DNA from: Paenibacillus sp. RC334
GTDB lineage: Bacteria; Bacillota; Bacilli; Paenibacillales; Paenibacillaceae
Reading direction: 5' to 3'
Length of the DNA stretch: 64,000 nucleotides
Assembly (NCBI RefSeq): GCF_030034735.1
Contig: NZ_CP125370.1
Span: 620,001 to 684,000, forward strand
Part shown: piece by piece, positions 52,846 to 62,236 of the stretch
How the letters are laid out: every line of letters begins with the position of its first letter
Numbering within the stretch: the stretch's first letter is position 1
Notes under the pieces: generated by a model
Seen by the model: only the letters and a program-made list of their open reading frames with translations
Told to the model about the DNA's origin: nothing
The model's database searches: none
Translations under genes and position numbers: made by a program

Positions 52846-54123
52846 ATGAGTATTTCAACTCGTGTAGACGATAAAACTTATAGAACAATGTCAAAAATAG
52901 CATATGAAGATCGGGAAGCAGGTGGAAAAGTAGAAGAGCTTCCAGGCTGGAGGGTACTGGACTCCATTAATCGTGAAGACTCAGGATTAGCGGCCACTAC
53001 ATTTTACAACGATGAAACGAATCAGGCTGTCATTGCCTATCGTGGGACGGAAACGGATGATCCACAGGATTTGTATAACGATGCGACCCTCGCACTTCCT
53101 GAAATTAACCGAAAAATTCATGGCAGTTTAAATATTCATTCGGATGCTTACAACGAGAATATGAAGAAAATGGACGACGAGTTAGGGTTCACGGCGTTCA
53201 ACAACTGGATGGGGGAAAAAGAAAAGAGTGTAGATAAGGCTTTGTTCGGTAGCTCAAACCAGTTCTATCAGGCAGAGGACTATGCGAAGGATTTACAAAG
53301 CAAATACAAGAACTATAGCTTCTCGCTAACTGGACATTCGCTGGGAGGAGGAAATGCGCAATATGCAGCAGCTTACACGGGGTTAAGTGCTGTTACATTC
53401 AGTGCGCCTTCGGTTATTTCCAGCTTGACGCCAGAATACAGGGATAAAGCAGAAAAAGGCGAATTTGACCATCAAATTACGAATTTCCTTCATCCAGGTG
53501 ATATGATAGCCAGCTTTATTGGGGGAGGATACGATCTTCACGTAGGATCTTCTTACCATATCAACAGTAATTATGAAACGGCTAATGACGGCATAGGGCT
53601 AAAAGAGCAAATTGACAACACGTTGGGCGGACCTTACTATCACTCCCTTGAGTATTATAAGTTTGATGAGAACGGCTATATCTCTAATCCGCTATACGAT
53701 CCGGCAACAGGCGAACGAATTGCGGAATCTCCGCGTATTCCATCCGATTTCAACCTGATGGCAACGGTGGACGGCTGGCTGCATCAATTGGGGCAGACCT
53801 TCACTCAATTTCAAAAAAATGCACTCATAACGGCAGCTACATCTGCCTCTGCGGGTACGATTCAGGTTATGCCGGAGCATTTACTCGCTGTAGCCGAAAA
53901 ATGGAAGGCAAACGCGCAACAATGTGATGCAGATTTCCAGCGTGTCAGAGCAAGGCTTTCACGTTATTTGCACAGTAGTCAGAGCCGACGACTACAGCCG
54001 ATTGTAACGCAGCTTGATTCCTCCATGACCGAATTCAGCCAGTGGCATTTGCAGACCACCAATGAGTTTCTTTATTACCTCGAATACAAAGTAGAGCAGT
54101 TTATTCAGGCGGACATCAGCTAA
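52846..54123 (+). CDS. Lipase-fold protein with C-terminal helical (WXG/LXG-like) domain; candidate type VII secreted effector
   Basis: The 425 residues have no signal peptide. Residues ~10-290 form an alpha/beta hydrolase of the class 3 lipase/DUF2974 type: AVIAYRGTE (oxyanion region, ~61-69), nucleophile Ser165 in LTGHSLGGGNAQYAA, Asp219 in FLHPGDMIASF and His266 in YYHSLEYY, a complete triad. Residues ~340-425 (MPEHLLAVAEKWKANAQQCDADFQRVRARL, then a second long helix) look like a WXG100/LXG helical hairpin, but at the C-terminus. This order recalls the reverse-arranged T7-secreted lipase TslA of Staphylococcus. Upstream lipoproteins and the downstream WXG-like gene fit immunity and partner roles. 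The T7 machine is not in the window. Confidence 0.8.
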   Translation: MSISTRVDDKTYRTMSKIAYEDREAGGKVEELPGWRVLDSINREDSGLAATTFYNDETNQAVIAYRGTETDDPQDLYNDATLALPEINRKIHGSLNIHSDAYNENMKKMDDELGFTAFNNWMGEKEKSVDKALFGSSNQFYQAEDYAKDLQSKYKNYSFSLTGHSLGGGNAQYAAAYTGLSAVTFSAPSVISSLTPEYRDKAEKGEFDHQITNFLHPGDMIASFIGGGYDLHVGSSYHINSNYETANDGIGLKEQIDNTLGGPYYHSLEYYKFDENGYISNPLYDPATGERIAESPRIPSDFNLMATVDGWLHQLGQTFTQFQKNALITAATSASAGTIQVMPEHLLAVAEKWKANAQQCDADFQRVRARLSRYLHSSQSRRLQPIVTQLDSSMTEFSQWHLQTTNEFLYYLEYKVEQFIQADIS

Positions 54124-54188
54124 TAACAATGAACTAACGATACAAGGGGATGGCAACGTCATTCAATACATAGGAGGCGGACAGTGAT

Positions 54189-54462
54189 TTGAACGGACAA
54201 ATACGGGTCGAACTGGAAGAGTTATTGCTTGCGGAAAAGGAGCTGACATGGCTGCTCGCTCAGCTTCGCACGGATGAACAGGCGGCGCGCGTGTTGTATG
54301 GTCGTCTGCATGAATGGAGAGGGCATTCAGCTAATGTGATCAGGGACCAGATCGAAGCTTTTTTTTGCCGGGTTAGCGAACAGGATTCATGTCTTGGAGC
54401 AGCAAAAGGCAGAGCTAATTCAGTACGTTGAATTGATGAAGCGAACAGACGCTGTACATTAA
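54189..54462 (+). pseudogene. WXG100-like small helical protein, frameshifted at a T8 tract
   Basis: From TTG 54189 (AGGAGG upstream) the frame encodes IRVELEELLLAEKELTWLL, RLHEWRGHSANVIRDQIEAFF, a helix-WRG-helix as in WXG100 proteins, then passes an eight-T run (54359-54366) into unrelated residues and stops at 54431. With seven T the frame continues AGLANRIHVLEQQKAELIQY to a stop at 54462, giving a natural 90-residue hairpin. So this is a mutation, a phase-variable or slippage tract, or a sequencing error. Position after the lipase suggests a secretion partner. Confidence 0.7.
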
Positions 54463-54536
54463 TTGAAGCAAGGAAGTTTTTACAAGCTGTACATAGCAGG
54501 ATACAATGGAAGTGTAGAGAAAGGAGGCGGACGCTT

Positions 54537-55625
54537 TTGCAAAAAGATGATAAAAAGGCTAATTCCAAATCCGGCTCATCCAAATGGTATCTAGGCAGTG
54601 CGGCGGCGCTGCTTCTTTTGAAAGGGAAGTCGTTGCTGGCACTATTGAAATTCGGTAAATTCGGCGGTGCGCTGATATCTATGGCGACGACGATTGGCTT
54701 CTATGCGCTTCTGTACCCGTGGGGATTTGCGGTTGGTTTTGTGCTTTTGCTGTTTGTGCATGAACTGGGGCATGTATGGGCTGCCAAGCGGAAAGGACTT
54801 CCCGTATCGGCACCGTTGTTTATCCCTTTTCTTGGTGCGCTGATTACGATGAAACGGCATCCTTTGGATGCGCAAACAGAGGCGTATGTGGCGATGGGCG
54901 GCCCGTTACTGGGCACGGTTGGGGCTATGGCGGTATACGCGGGAGCCTATGCGACGGACAGTCCGCTATTGTACGCGCTGGCGTATGTCGGTTTTTTCCT
55001 GAATCTGCTCAATCTGCTGCCAATTCACCCGCTCGACGGAGGACGAATTTCCACGGCAGTATCGCGGTGGTTGTGGCTAGTCGGCTTGGTGGGTGGAATT
55101 GTTGTCATTGTGTATTTAAAATCCTTTTTATTTTTCCTGATATGGGCGCTCTTTGCCTACGATTTGTACAAAAAATATGTTAAACGCAATAAAGGAGAGG
55201 TCAAGGTCCAATCTTTATTGCAAAAGCCGCTGATTAACGTACAGCATCTGTATGAGCAAGGATACCCGCTACCCGGACCGGAGCATACCCGTCGACTATC
55301 TTTTAATACCTACTCGGATCTGGAAGGGCAGCAATATGTGACGGTGTATATGGAAAGTCTGGATGTGGAGCAGACGATTTTGCTGCCACAGCAGTGTCTT
55401 GTCCAGCATGTATGGCTGAACGGTGTGGAGCATATACCGACACCGGATGCGTATCAGCTTAAATTGTTGTGTGAGATTGATTACATTCCGTTTGAAAATG
55501 ATAAATATTATGAAGTACCCACGTCGTCACGCTGGAAATTCGGGATTGGTTATTTGGGGCTGGCCTTGTTCTTGATGGGGATGATGTATGTAGTGCATCA
55601 GCATATAGGGGATATAAGGCTGTGA
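54537..55625 (+). CDS. Site-2 protease (M50) family membrane protein
   Basis: The 362 residues include the zinc motif HELGH in LLLFVHELGHVWAAKRKG (~77-94) and the second motif NLLNLLPIHPLDGGR (~157-171) within four or so membrane segments (YydH/Rip-like short form). A ~150-residue soluble domain and a last membrane helix follow. TTG start with AAAGGAGG upstream. Residues 1-15 are charged and Ser-rich. It may be unrelated to the lipase locus, though both genes share near-identical ribosome sites. Confidence 0.85.
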   Translation: MQKDDKKANSKSGSSKWYLGSAAALLLLKGKSLLALLKFGKFGGALISMATTIGFYALLYPWGFAVGFVLLLFVHELGHVWAAKRKGLPVSAPLFIPFLGALITMKRHPLDAQTEAYVAMGGPLLGTVGAMAVYAGAYATDSPLLYALAYVGFFLNLLNLLPIHPLDGGRISTAVSRWLWLVGLVGGIVVIVYLKSFLFFLIWALFAYDLYKKYVKRNKGEVKVQSLLQKPLINVQHLYEQGYPLPGPEHTRRLSFNTYSDLEGQQYVTVYMESLDVEQTILLPQQCLVQHVWLNGVEHIPTPDAYQLKLLCEIDYIPFENDKYYEVPTSSRWKFGIGYLGLALFLMGMMYVVHQHIGDIRL

Positions 55626-55683
55626 CCCGAATACCCTGAAGGAGTAATCCTGGATGGAGCACGTGTCGATAGCAATAAAATAG

Positions 55684-55725
55684 AAAGAGCGCGGCAACCG
55701 GGATGTTCGGTGTCACGCTCTTTTT
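55684..55725. terminator. Terminator after the M50 protease gene
   Basis: AAAGAGCGCG pairs with CACGCTCTTT around an inner CAACCG/CGGTG stem, followed by TTTTT. Convergent with araC. Confidence 0.8.
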
Positions 55726-55767
55726 ATCACTATGAAAATAGCGAAGTCTCTGTTACCGTGTCTCTAT

Positions 55768-56685
55768 TTAGCTACCTTGTTCCTGCTCAGTAACCGGACT
55801 CAGCGTTTGGCGGTATTTGAGCGGACTGGTGCCAGTCCAGCGCTTGAATTGTCTGCTGAAATGAGCCAAGCTGGAGTATCCGAGCAGGGAGGCCACCTTG
55901 TTCAGCGGCAGATTGGGTTGCTGGATCAGCACTTTCGCCTCGTGCAGCTTCGTCTCCGACAGGTAGTGACGCGGCGAATAGCCGTATACCTTGCGGAATA
56001 CCTCCTGTGCGTATCCGGGACTGATCCCGAGGGAGGCTGCCACATCCTCAATTCGGAACGTCGGCTCGGCAGATTCGTCATCCCGATAAGGCTTGAATCT
56101 GGATTGAATGGCCTCCATAATGGCCTTGGCATACTGAACGGATGAGGGCGAAAGCGTAGGCTCCATCCCGGTAGATATCATTTGCGAGAATATTCCGAAC
56201 AGCTCAAACAAGGCAATTTGCATGCGAAAACGATCCGCTGTCGTATATTCTCCGTTCTCCTGCATCATGCCAATCCAGCTGTGCACGATCTTTTGCAGCT
56301 TCATGTTCGTTTCAGTACCAGCCGGAAAAAAAAGCTGATTGCTCTTAATCATCTCCTGACGGAACAATGGATCATCTATATTAAAATGGGTGCTGAAATA
56401 ATACATCCCGTCTGGGGAAGCACATTGACTCACATGCTTGAATCCCGGTGGAATGATCAGAATATCGCCGACACCAACCGAATACACATTATTTTCCATG
56501 ATCGTCTCCTGACGACCCTCCAAAATCAGTACAATTTCAAAACCGATATGCGACTCTTCTGGCATACACCAGTTTGCTTTTACCCGGTGTATATGAGCGC
56601 CGAAAAACTTTACATTCCAGTCAATGTTAGGAAGCCAGTGGCAATTTTCGAATAGAGCTGGATCAACTTCAGAATTCAATATCAT
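55768..56685 (-). CDS. AraC-family regulator
   Basis: The 305 residues have an N-terminal cupin sensor (HIGFEIVLILEGRQETIMENNVYSVGVGDILIIPPGFKHV, ~46-85) and a C-terminal double helix-turn-helix (FRIEDVAASLGISPGYAQEVFRKVYGYSPRHYLSETKLHEAKVLI, NKVASLLGYSSLAHFSRQFKRWTGTSPLKYR). AAGGTGATC precedes the ATG. Divergent from the GH42 gene, which it probably activates in response to a sugar. Confidence 0.9.
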   Translation of the reverse strand: MILNSEVDPALFENCHWLPNIDWNVKFFGAHIHRVKANWCMPEESHIGFEIVLILEGRQETIMENNVYSVGVGDILIIPPGFKHVSQCASPDGMYYFSTHFNIDDPLFRQEMIKSNQLFFPAGTETNMKLQKIVHSWIGMMQENGEYTTADRFRMQIALFELFGIFSQMISTGMEPTLSPSSVQYAKAIMEAIQSRFKPYRDDESAEPTFRIEDVAASLGISPGYAQEVFRKVYGYSPRHYLSETKLHEAKVLIQQPNLPLNKVASLLGYSSLAHFSRQFKRWTGTSPLKYRQTLSPVTEQEQGS

Positions 56686-57062
56686 AAGATCACCTTCGAT
56701 TAGGGCAAATTTTACACCGCTTAGACAATCTCATTGTACCTAACATGTAACTATAATAAAAGAGCGTTTACAAATCCTATAATATAAGCTTTTATATAAA
56801 AGAGAGCGCTTATATAAGGATTGATTGAAAGCGGTACCATTTGCGATCAGGAGAAGCTATGGAAACAACATCAATCCGCATATGGTATGCGCTGGCTTTT
56901 GCAGGCTATATCCCGAATGTACCGCAGAGCGGACAGGTTCGCATGGCTGGCAATTACCCATAGCCGTTCAATCTCTGTCAAAACCGCATAAAAGCCACGG
57001 CATTTAAAAATAATGCGCATAGCACATGACACTCTACTACAAACATATTGGAGGACGACTTG
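56686..57062. other. Divergent control region araC / GH42
   Basis: The 377 bp contain inverted AT-rich repeats (TATAAGCTTTTATATAAAAG, GAGCGCTTATATAAGG near 56780-56820) and a perfect cre match at 56825. An open frame at 56825-57007 has no family resemblance and is not called. Confidence 0.5.
56825..56839 (+). promoter_or_regulatory. cre site upstream of GH42
   Basis: TTGAAAGCGGTACCA satisfies WTGNAANCGNWNNCW at all 15 positions. Confidence 0.65.
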
Positions 57063-59069
57063 ATGAAAAAGCTGCTGTACGGCGTTGCTTATTATGATGA
57101 ATATATGCCTTATGACCGTCTGGACCAAGATATTCAAATGATGAAGGATGCGGGTATCAACGTGGTTCGAATTGCCGAATCCACCTGGAGTACGCATGAA
57201 CCGCAAAACGGAGTGTTTGATTTTACCTCCGTGGATCGGGTGCTGGATGCAATGCATAAGGCGGGCATTGAGGTCATTGTAGGCACGCCCACCTATGCCG
57301 TACCGACATGGCTGGTCAAGGAGCATCCTGACGTATTGGCGACAACTCCTCAGGGACCAGGTAAATACGGGGCCCGTCAGATTATGGACATTACGAACCC
57401 GGTGTACCTGTTCCATGCCGAGCGGATTATACGCAAGCTGATTGGGCGGGTGAGTCAGCATCCGGCGGTGATCGGTTTTCAGACAGATAACGAAACGAAG
57501 CATTACAACACAAGCGGACCGAATGTGCAATTGCAATTCGTTAAGCATTTGCGTGAGCAATTTGAATCACTGGAAGAGCTGAACCACAAATTTGGCCTTG
57601 ATTACTGGAGCAATCGGATCAATAGCTGGGAGGATTTCCCTTCCGTGGTCGGGACGATTAATGGAAGCTTGGGCGCAGCATTTTCCCAATTCCAGCGCAA
57701 GCTGGTCACGGATTTCCTCGCCTGGCAGGTCGCGCTCGTGAATGAATACAAGCGGGAAGATCAGTTTGTTACGCAAAACTTTGATTTTGAGTGGAGAGGC
57801 CATTCCTTCGGCATTCAGCGGGATGTGGATCATTTTGCGGCATCCCAAGCATTTGATGTGACGGGAGTGGATATTTACCATCCAACACAGGATGATTTGA
57901 CCGGGATTGAAATTTCCTTCGGTGGTGATGTGGCGCGCTCCACGAAGAATAATAATTATCTGGTGCTGGAAACGGAAGCGCAGGCTTTTACCCATTGGGT
58001 TCCTTATCCGGGACAATTGCGGCTGCAAGCGTTCAGTCATCTGGCTTCCGGGGCCAATATGGTGGCCTACTGGCATTGGCATTCCATCCATAATTCCTTC
58101 GAAACCTACTGGAAGGGTCTGCTGAGTCATGATTTTGAACCCAATCCTGTCTATGAGGAAGCACAGACGATTGGGAAGGATTTTGCAAGATTATCCCCTC
58201 ATCTGGTAAACCTGAAAAAGAAAAACAAGACAGCGATCCTCGTCAGTAACGAAGCGTTAACGTCGATTGACTGGTTCAAGTTCAATATGAATAGTCCGTT
58301 GAATTACAATGACATTGTACGTCGCTTGTATGACGAGCTGTATAAGCTGAATATCGGTACGGATATCGTTCATCCGGGTACGGAGTCATTTGACGACTAT
58401 GATCTCTTGATCGTACCCGTTCTCTACTCTGCACCGAATGCGTTACTGGAAAAACTGAACCGTTATGTGGAAAACGGCGGTCATGTGGTATACACGTTCC
58501 GAAGCGGGTTTACCAATGAGCATGTGCAGGTGAGAACCTCCCGGCAGCCTGGTGTGATTAGTGAAGCCTGCGGCATTCATTACAGCCTGTTCGTGGAGCC
58601 GAAGAATGTAACGCTTAAAGATAATCCTTTTGAGGTAACACCGGAGGAAAATCAGGTAGATACGTGGATGGAGTTGATTACACCGACAACTGCCGAGGTG
58701 TTGGCCTATTACGACCATCCGCATTGGGGCAAATATGCCGCAATTACGCAAAACCGCTATGGTCAGGGAACGGCGACCTACATCGGCTGTGTCGTAAGCC
58801 CGGCGGTCATTCGTGAGCTATTCCGTTCTGTCGCGAAGCAGGCGGGAGTGTGGGGAGTGGATCAAGAAGCGTCGTATCCGATCATTGTTAAATCCGGTAC
58901 GAATGAGCTGGAACGGACGATCCGGTACTATTTTAACTATTCTGAACAAGCAGGCTCAGTTGTGTATCCGCATGGAGACGGCAAGGAACTGATTGGACAG
59001 CAGACAGTTACTCAAGGACAAACGCTTCAATTAGAGCCTTGGAGTGTTATAATTATCGAAGAAGCGTAA
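57063..59069 (+). CDS. Beta-galactosidase, glycoside hydrolase family 42
   Basis: Hydrolyses terminal beta-galactosides in the cytoplasm. The 668 residues start LLYGVAYYDEYMPYDRLDQDIQMMKDAGINVVRIAESTWS. Acid/base Glu144 lies in GFQTDNETKHY and nucleophile Glu303 in LVLETEAQAF. The trimerisation domain (~385-590) and a C-terminal beta domain follow. GGAGG decides ATG 57063; an in-frame TTG lies at 57048. No signal peptide, so it acts on oligosaccharides brought in by a transporter such as the ABC system downstream. Confidence 0.92.
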   Translation: MKKLLYGVAYYDEYMPYDRLDQDIQMMKDAGINVVRIAESTWSTHEPQNGVFDFTSVDRVLDAMHKAGIEVIVGTPTYAVPTWLVKEHPDVLATTPQGPGKYGARQIMDITNPVYLFHAERIIRKLIGRVSQHPAVIGFQTDNETKHYNTSGPNVQLQFVKHLREQFESLEELNHKFGLDYWSNRINSWEDFPSVVGTINGSLGAAFSQFQRKLVTDFLAWQVALVNEYKREDQFVTQNFDFEWRGHSFGIQRDVDHFAASQAFDVTGVDIYHPTQDDLTGIEISFGGDVARSTKNNNYLVLETEAQAFTHWVPYPGQLRLQAFSHLASGANMVAYWHWHSIHNSFETYWKGLLSHDFEPNPVYEEAQTIGKDFARLSPHLVNLKKKNKTAILVSNEALTSIDWFKFNMNSPLNYNDIVRRLYDELYKLNIGTDIVHPGTESFDDYDLLIVPVLYSAPNALLEKLNRYVENGGHVVYTFRSGFTNEHVQVRTSRQPGVISEACGIHYSLFVEPKNVTLKDNPFEVTPEENQVDTWMELITPTTAEVLAYYDHPHWGKYAAITQNRYGQGTATYIGCVVSPAVIRELFRSVAKQAGVWGVDQEASYPIIVKSGTNELERTIRYYFNYSEQAGSVVYPHGDGKELIGQQTVTQGQTLQLEPWSVIIIEEA

Positions 59070-59145
59070 ATGATGAGTAATGAGCTGAAATCGACATATA
59101 AATGAAATCATATATGTGTCCAGCCGGGAATACCCGGAAAATGAG

Positions 59146-59170
59146 CGCCCCTGCGTATAGCGGGGCGTTT
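59146..59170 (+). terminator. Terminator after GH42
   Basis: CGCCCC pairs with GGGGCG, then TTTT. A second small hairpin CCGGG-AATA-CCCGG precedes it at 59124-59137. Confidence 0.8.
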
Positions 59171-59202
59171 TCGCATATGGCTGAACAGAGGAGAGCATCA
59201 CT

Positions 59203-60999
59203 ATGCCAACCCGAGTAGTCCGCTGGTTTCGGGCACTGACAGCCCCGTATCGACGCAGCATTCAGCTCAAGCTGATTTTGACGATGATCGTCCTTTCTGT
59301 GCTGCCAGTCATCGCCGTCACGGTGCTGGCTGCGGAAAAAAGCAGAGCGTCGATGGAAACCGAAGTGGTCGAGACGAACATGTCCAATATGAAATGGACA
59401 GGAGTCTATATCAGCGACCAGTTAGATCGTCTGAACCACCTGATTTACAGCATTCAGATCAGCCCCGATCTGAGCGATTATTTGAATGAGCGTGAGCCGG
59501 GCAATCTTTCCAGCCAATTTAATGCGCAGCGAAAAATGCTCAATACGCTGGCGAATGTATATTATTCGGCCGGGAGCCATGTCATCGGTATCCAGCTCTA
59601 TTTGAAGCAGCCGCAAACGCTGTTTACCTTCAATGGAATGCAAAATGCCATTACGACAGTGAACGGTGTACCCCCTCAGTATGCCGAGATGTGGAAAGCG
59701 AATAAGGATTATTCGATTCGCACAAGCCACGCTGCCCCGGAACGATTTACACTGACCCGCAGTATTCGCCGTTTTGAGGATCAGAAGCAGACGGGAGCTA
59801 TTTCGCTGGATGTGCTGTGGTCCCAATTTGATCAGACGCTGGGTTTGCTAGGGCGGGGAGACCAGCATCAGGTTTTTATTACAGGTTCAGATGGAAAGGT
59901 GATGTATCCGTCGCAGGTTCACCAGTCGCCTCCTGCGGAGGTACTAACAGCACTGCGTGATGTTCGGCCGGGTCCGGGAATGATCAAGACAGCCGGTAAT
60001 TATGTATTTTATAATGATTTGGATGTGGTAGGGCTGCGGCTGGTCAAAATCGTACCTACTTCCTCCATTAACCACAGCGCTTTTTCGACCATGCTGTACG
60101 GGATTATTATAGGCGGGATCTCCATATTGGTTTCGATCTGCATTGCTGTTTTCATCGCATGGCGTACAGCACGTCCGATTGTCCATTTGGCGCGTTCGGT
60201 GCAGGAGCTGGATATGATCAAGGGACCTGCCGGAGAACCCAGTACACGCCCGGATGAGATTGGGTTGCTGGAAAGAAGTTTGCATGGCATGGCAGGACGA
60301 ATCCGCGAGCATATCCAGACGGAATACAGTATGAATTTGCAAAAAAAGACGGCTGAGTTAAAAGCGCTCCAGGCGCAGATTCACCCCCATTTTCTGCAAA
60401 ATACGCTGCAAATGATCGGTAGCATGGTATTTTCCCAAAAGCCGGAGGACACGTATGAGGTGATTCGGTCGCTGAGTGAGATGTTCCGCTACGTGGTACG
60501 GGAGCCGCAGGATATGGCCTCCTTACGCGCGGAAATTGACCATGTAGGCCACTATATGCGCATCCAGCAGCGGCGGTTTCCGCAACGACTGGTGTTTCAG
60601 GTGGAGACGGATGAACAGGCGCTGGATGTTCGTCTGCCCAAGCTGTCGCTTCAGCCGTTGCTGGAAAATGCGTTTCAGCATGGTCTGGATCGTAAGGCTG
60701 GAGCATGGCGGGTAGGAATCCGGGTGGAGATTATGAAAGAAGACCTATGCATTACAGTCTGCGATAATGGTAGCGGCATGGCACCCGACAGACTGGAAGA
60801 AGTACGGGCACGGCTGGAACATGCATCGGAGGAGCCGATCTGGGCGCAGGGTAGCCATATCGGATTAAGCAATGTGGCTTCACGGATACGGATGAATTTT
60901 GGAGTGAATTACGGGGTGACGATAGACAGTGAGCCGGGGATCGGTACACGTGTCACCATCCGCATTCCATTCACATCAGCAGGGGAGGGAAAAGGATGA
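59203..60999 (+). CDS. YesM-type sensor histidine kinase
   Basis: The 598 residues have TM1 (~22-44), an extracellular sensor (~45-290), TM2 (~295-317), HAMP, then the His_kinase motif LKALQAQIHPHFLQNTLQ with His396, and an ATPase domain (PLLENAFQHGLDRKAG, GSHIGLSNVASRIRMNFG). This family (LytS/YesM) senses extracellular sugars with a paired AraC-type regulator. GAGGAGAG precedes the ATG, and it overlaps the regulator by ATGA. Confidence 0.92.
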   Translation: MPTRVVRWFRALTAPYRRSIQLKLILTMIVLSVLPVIAVTVLAAEKSRASMETEVVETNMSNMKWTGVYISDQLDRLNHLIYSIQISPDLSDYLNEREPGNLSSQFNAQRKMLNTLANVYYSAGSHVIGIQLYLKQPQTLFTFNGMQNAITTVNGVPPQYAEMWKANKDYSIRTSHAAPERFTLTRSIRRFEDQKQTGAISLDVLWSQFDQTLGLLGRGDQHQVFITGSDGKVMYPSQVHQSPPAEVLTALRDVRPGPGMIKTAGNYVFYNDLDVVGLRLVKIVPTSSINHSAFSTMLYGIIIGGISILVSICIAVFIAWRTARPIVHLARSVQELDMIKGPAGEPSTRPDEIGLLERSLHGMAGRIREHIQTEYSMNLQKKTAELKALQAQIHPHFLQNTLQMIGSMVFSQKPEDTYEVIRSLSEMFRYVVREPQDMASLRAEIDHVGHYMRIQQRRFPQRLVFQVETDEQALDVRLPKLSLQPLLENAFQHGLDRKAGAWRVGIRVEIMKEDLCITVCDNGSGMAPDRLEEVRARLEHASEEPIWAQGSHIGLSNVASRIRMNFGVNYGVTIDSEPGIGTRVTIRIPFTSAGEGKG

Positions 61000-62063
61000 T
61001 CCGGGTATTAATTGTCGACGATGAGCCGTGGAACCGGGATATTCTAAAGACGTTCGGCGCATGGGAAAGGCTTGGAATGTCGGTGGTTGGTGAGGCTGAG
61101 GACGGGGATGAGGCGTTCAGGCTGGCCGGAGAATTATCCCCGCAGATTGTGATTACCGACATGCGTATGCCGGGCGCGGACGGAGTGGAGCTGCTGCAAG
61201 CGCTGAATAACCATTTTCCCGATATGAAGATCATTGTCGTGAGCGGCTATGACGACTTCGCGTATGCCAAACATGCCATTCGGTACAAGGCCGTTGATTA
61301 CTTGCTGAAGCCCGTCAATCCCGTCGAGCTGAATGCGGTGCTGCTTAAATGCAAAGACGATCTGGAAGCCAAGGCAGCGGAACAGCAGCAGGAGGCGGCG
61401 GAGCTGGACTATGAGTTCTTCCACAAGCTGTCCCGGTATAAGCAACTGCTGCGGCTTTATTTTAATGAGCTGAACCGGGAAGGCGTACAAATGACCTGCA
61501 AGCAAATCTTGCAGGAGCTGGAGAGCTACGGGGAACCCGGTCCACATATGCTGGGCAGGCTGGTGCAGGAGCTTCTTTCCCAGCTTAAAGAGCTGGCAGC
61601 GTCCAACGGGCTGGATACGCCCACTGCCAAGGCTGGATTTCCGCTTTCGCAGGACACGCTATCCTCTGCGGATCGTGCGCTGGAGTTCGTATCGACATGG
61701 TATGTGCAGGAGCTGGAGCAGCTCATTCGGCAGCGGAAGTATAAGAACAAGCTGAATCTGGAGGAGGTGCGGTGCTATATGGACAGCCACTTTGCCGAGC
61801 CGATTACACTGGAGCAACTGGCGAAAAACTTTTTTGTCAGCAAGGAGTATATGAGCAAGGTATTCAAGCAGGAGTATGGTCAAAATGTAACGGACTATAT
61901 CGTGCAGCGGAGAATGGAAAAAGCGCGCGAGTGGCTGGCAGATAAACAGATTTCGATTAAAGCGGTGGCGGAGATGGCGGGATATGAGGACGTATCGTAT
62001 TTCTACCGGGTGTTTAAAAAGCATTTTGGCATGGCGCCCGGTGAAATGAGGAAGGAGCACTGA
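60996..62063 (+). CDS. YesN-type response regulator with AraC DNA-binding domain
   Basis: The 355 residues have a receiver domain (1-~120, Asp55 in VITDMRMPGADGVELL, the KPV lysine near 105), a helical linker and a C-terminal AraC double helix-turn-helix (ITLEQLAKNFFVSKEYMSKVFKQEYGQNVTDYIVQRRMEKAREWL, SIKAVAEMAGYEDVSYFYRVFKKHFGMAPGE). Translationally coupled to the kinase. Likely activates the ABC transporter genes downstream. Confidence 0.93.
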   Translation: MIRVLIVDDEPWNRDILKTFGAWERLGMSVVGEAEDGDEAFRLAGELSPQIVITDMRMPGADGVELLQALNNHFPDMKIIVVSGYDDFAYAKHAIRYKAVDYLLKPVNPVELNAVLLKCKDDLEAKAAEQQQEAAELDYEFFHKLSRYKQLLRLYFNELNREGVQMTCKQILQELESYGEPGPHMLGRLVQELLSQLKELAASNGLDTPTAKAGFPLSQDTLSSADRALEFVSTWYVQELEQLIRQRKYKNKLNLEEVRCYMDSHFAEPITLEQLAKNFFVSKEYMSKVFKQEYGQNVTDYIVQRRMEKAREWLADKQISIKAVAEMAGYEDVSYFYRVFKKHFGMAPGEMRKEH

Positions 62064-62150
62064 TGTAGAGATGATAACAGCCGTAGTTTAAAAAAATCCA
62101 ACCCAACAGGCTAATGGTGTCCAATGGCAGAAGTGACCTCCCACCCTATA

Positions 62151-62165
62151 ATGAAAGCGTATACA
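62151..62165 (+). promoter_or_regulatory. cre site before the sugar-binding protein gene
   Basis: ATGAAAGCGTATACA fits the cre consensus at all 15 positions, 72 bp before the start. Confidence 0.65.
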
Positions 62166-62236
62166 AAACAAGTAGCACAAAGGAATTAGCAGCCAGTGGG
62201 TCACAGTTATTTTCAACTTAGGGGAGGTCATTTTGC

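Noticed and set aside
56770..56820. Insertion-sequence terminal repeats near GH42
   Set aside because: The AT-rich inverted repeats are short and there is no transposase or target duplication.
56825..57007. 60-codon frame between araC and GH42
   Set aside because: Overlaps the cre site and promoter region, no ribosome site, no recognisable protein features.
56871..57560. 229-codon minus-strand frame over the GH42 start
   Set aside because: Antisense shadow of a clear GH42 gene.
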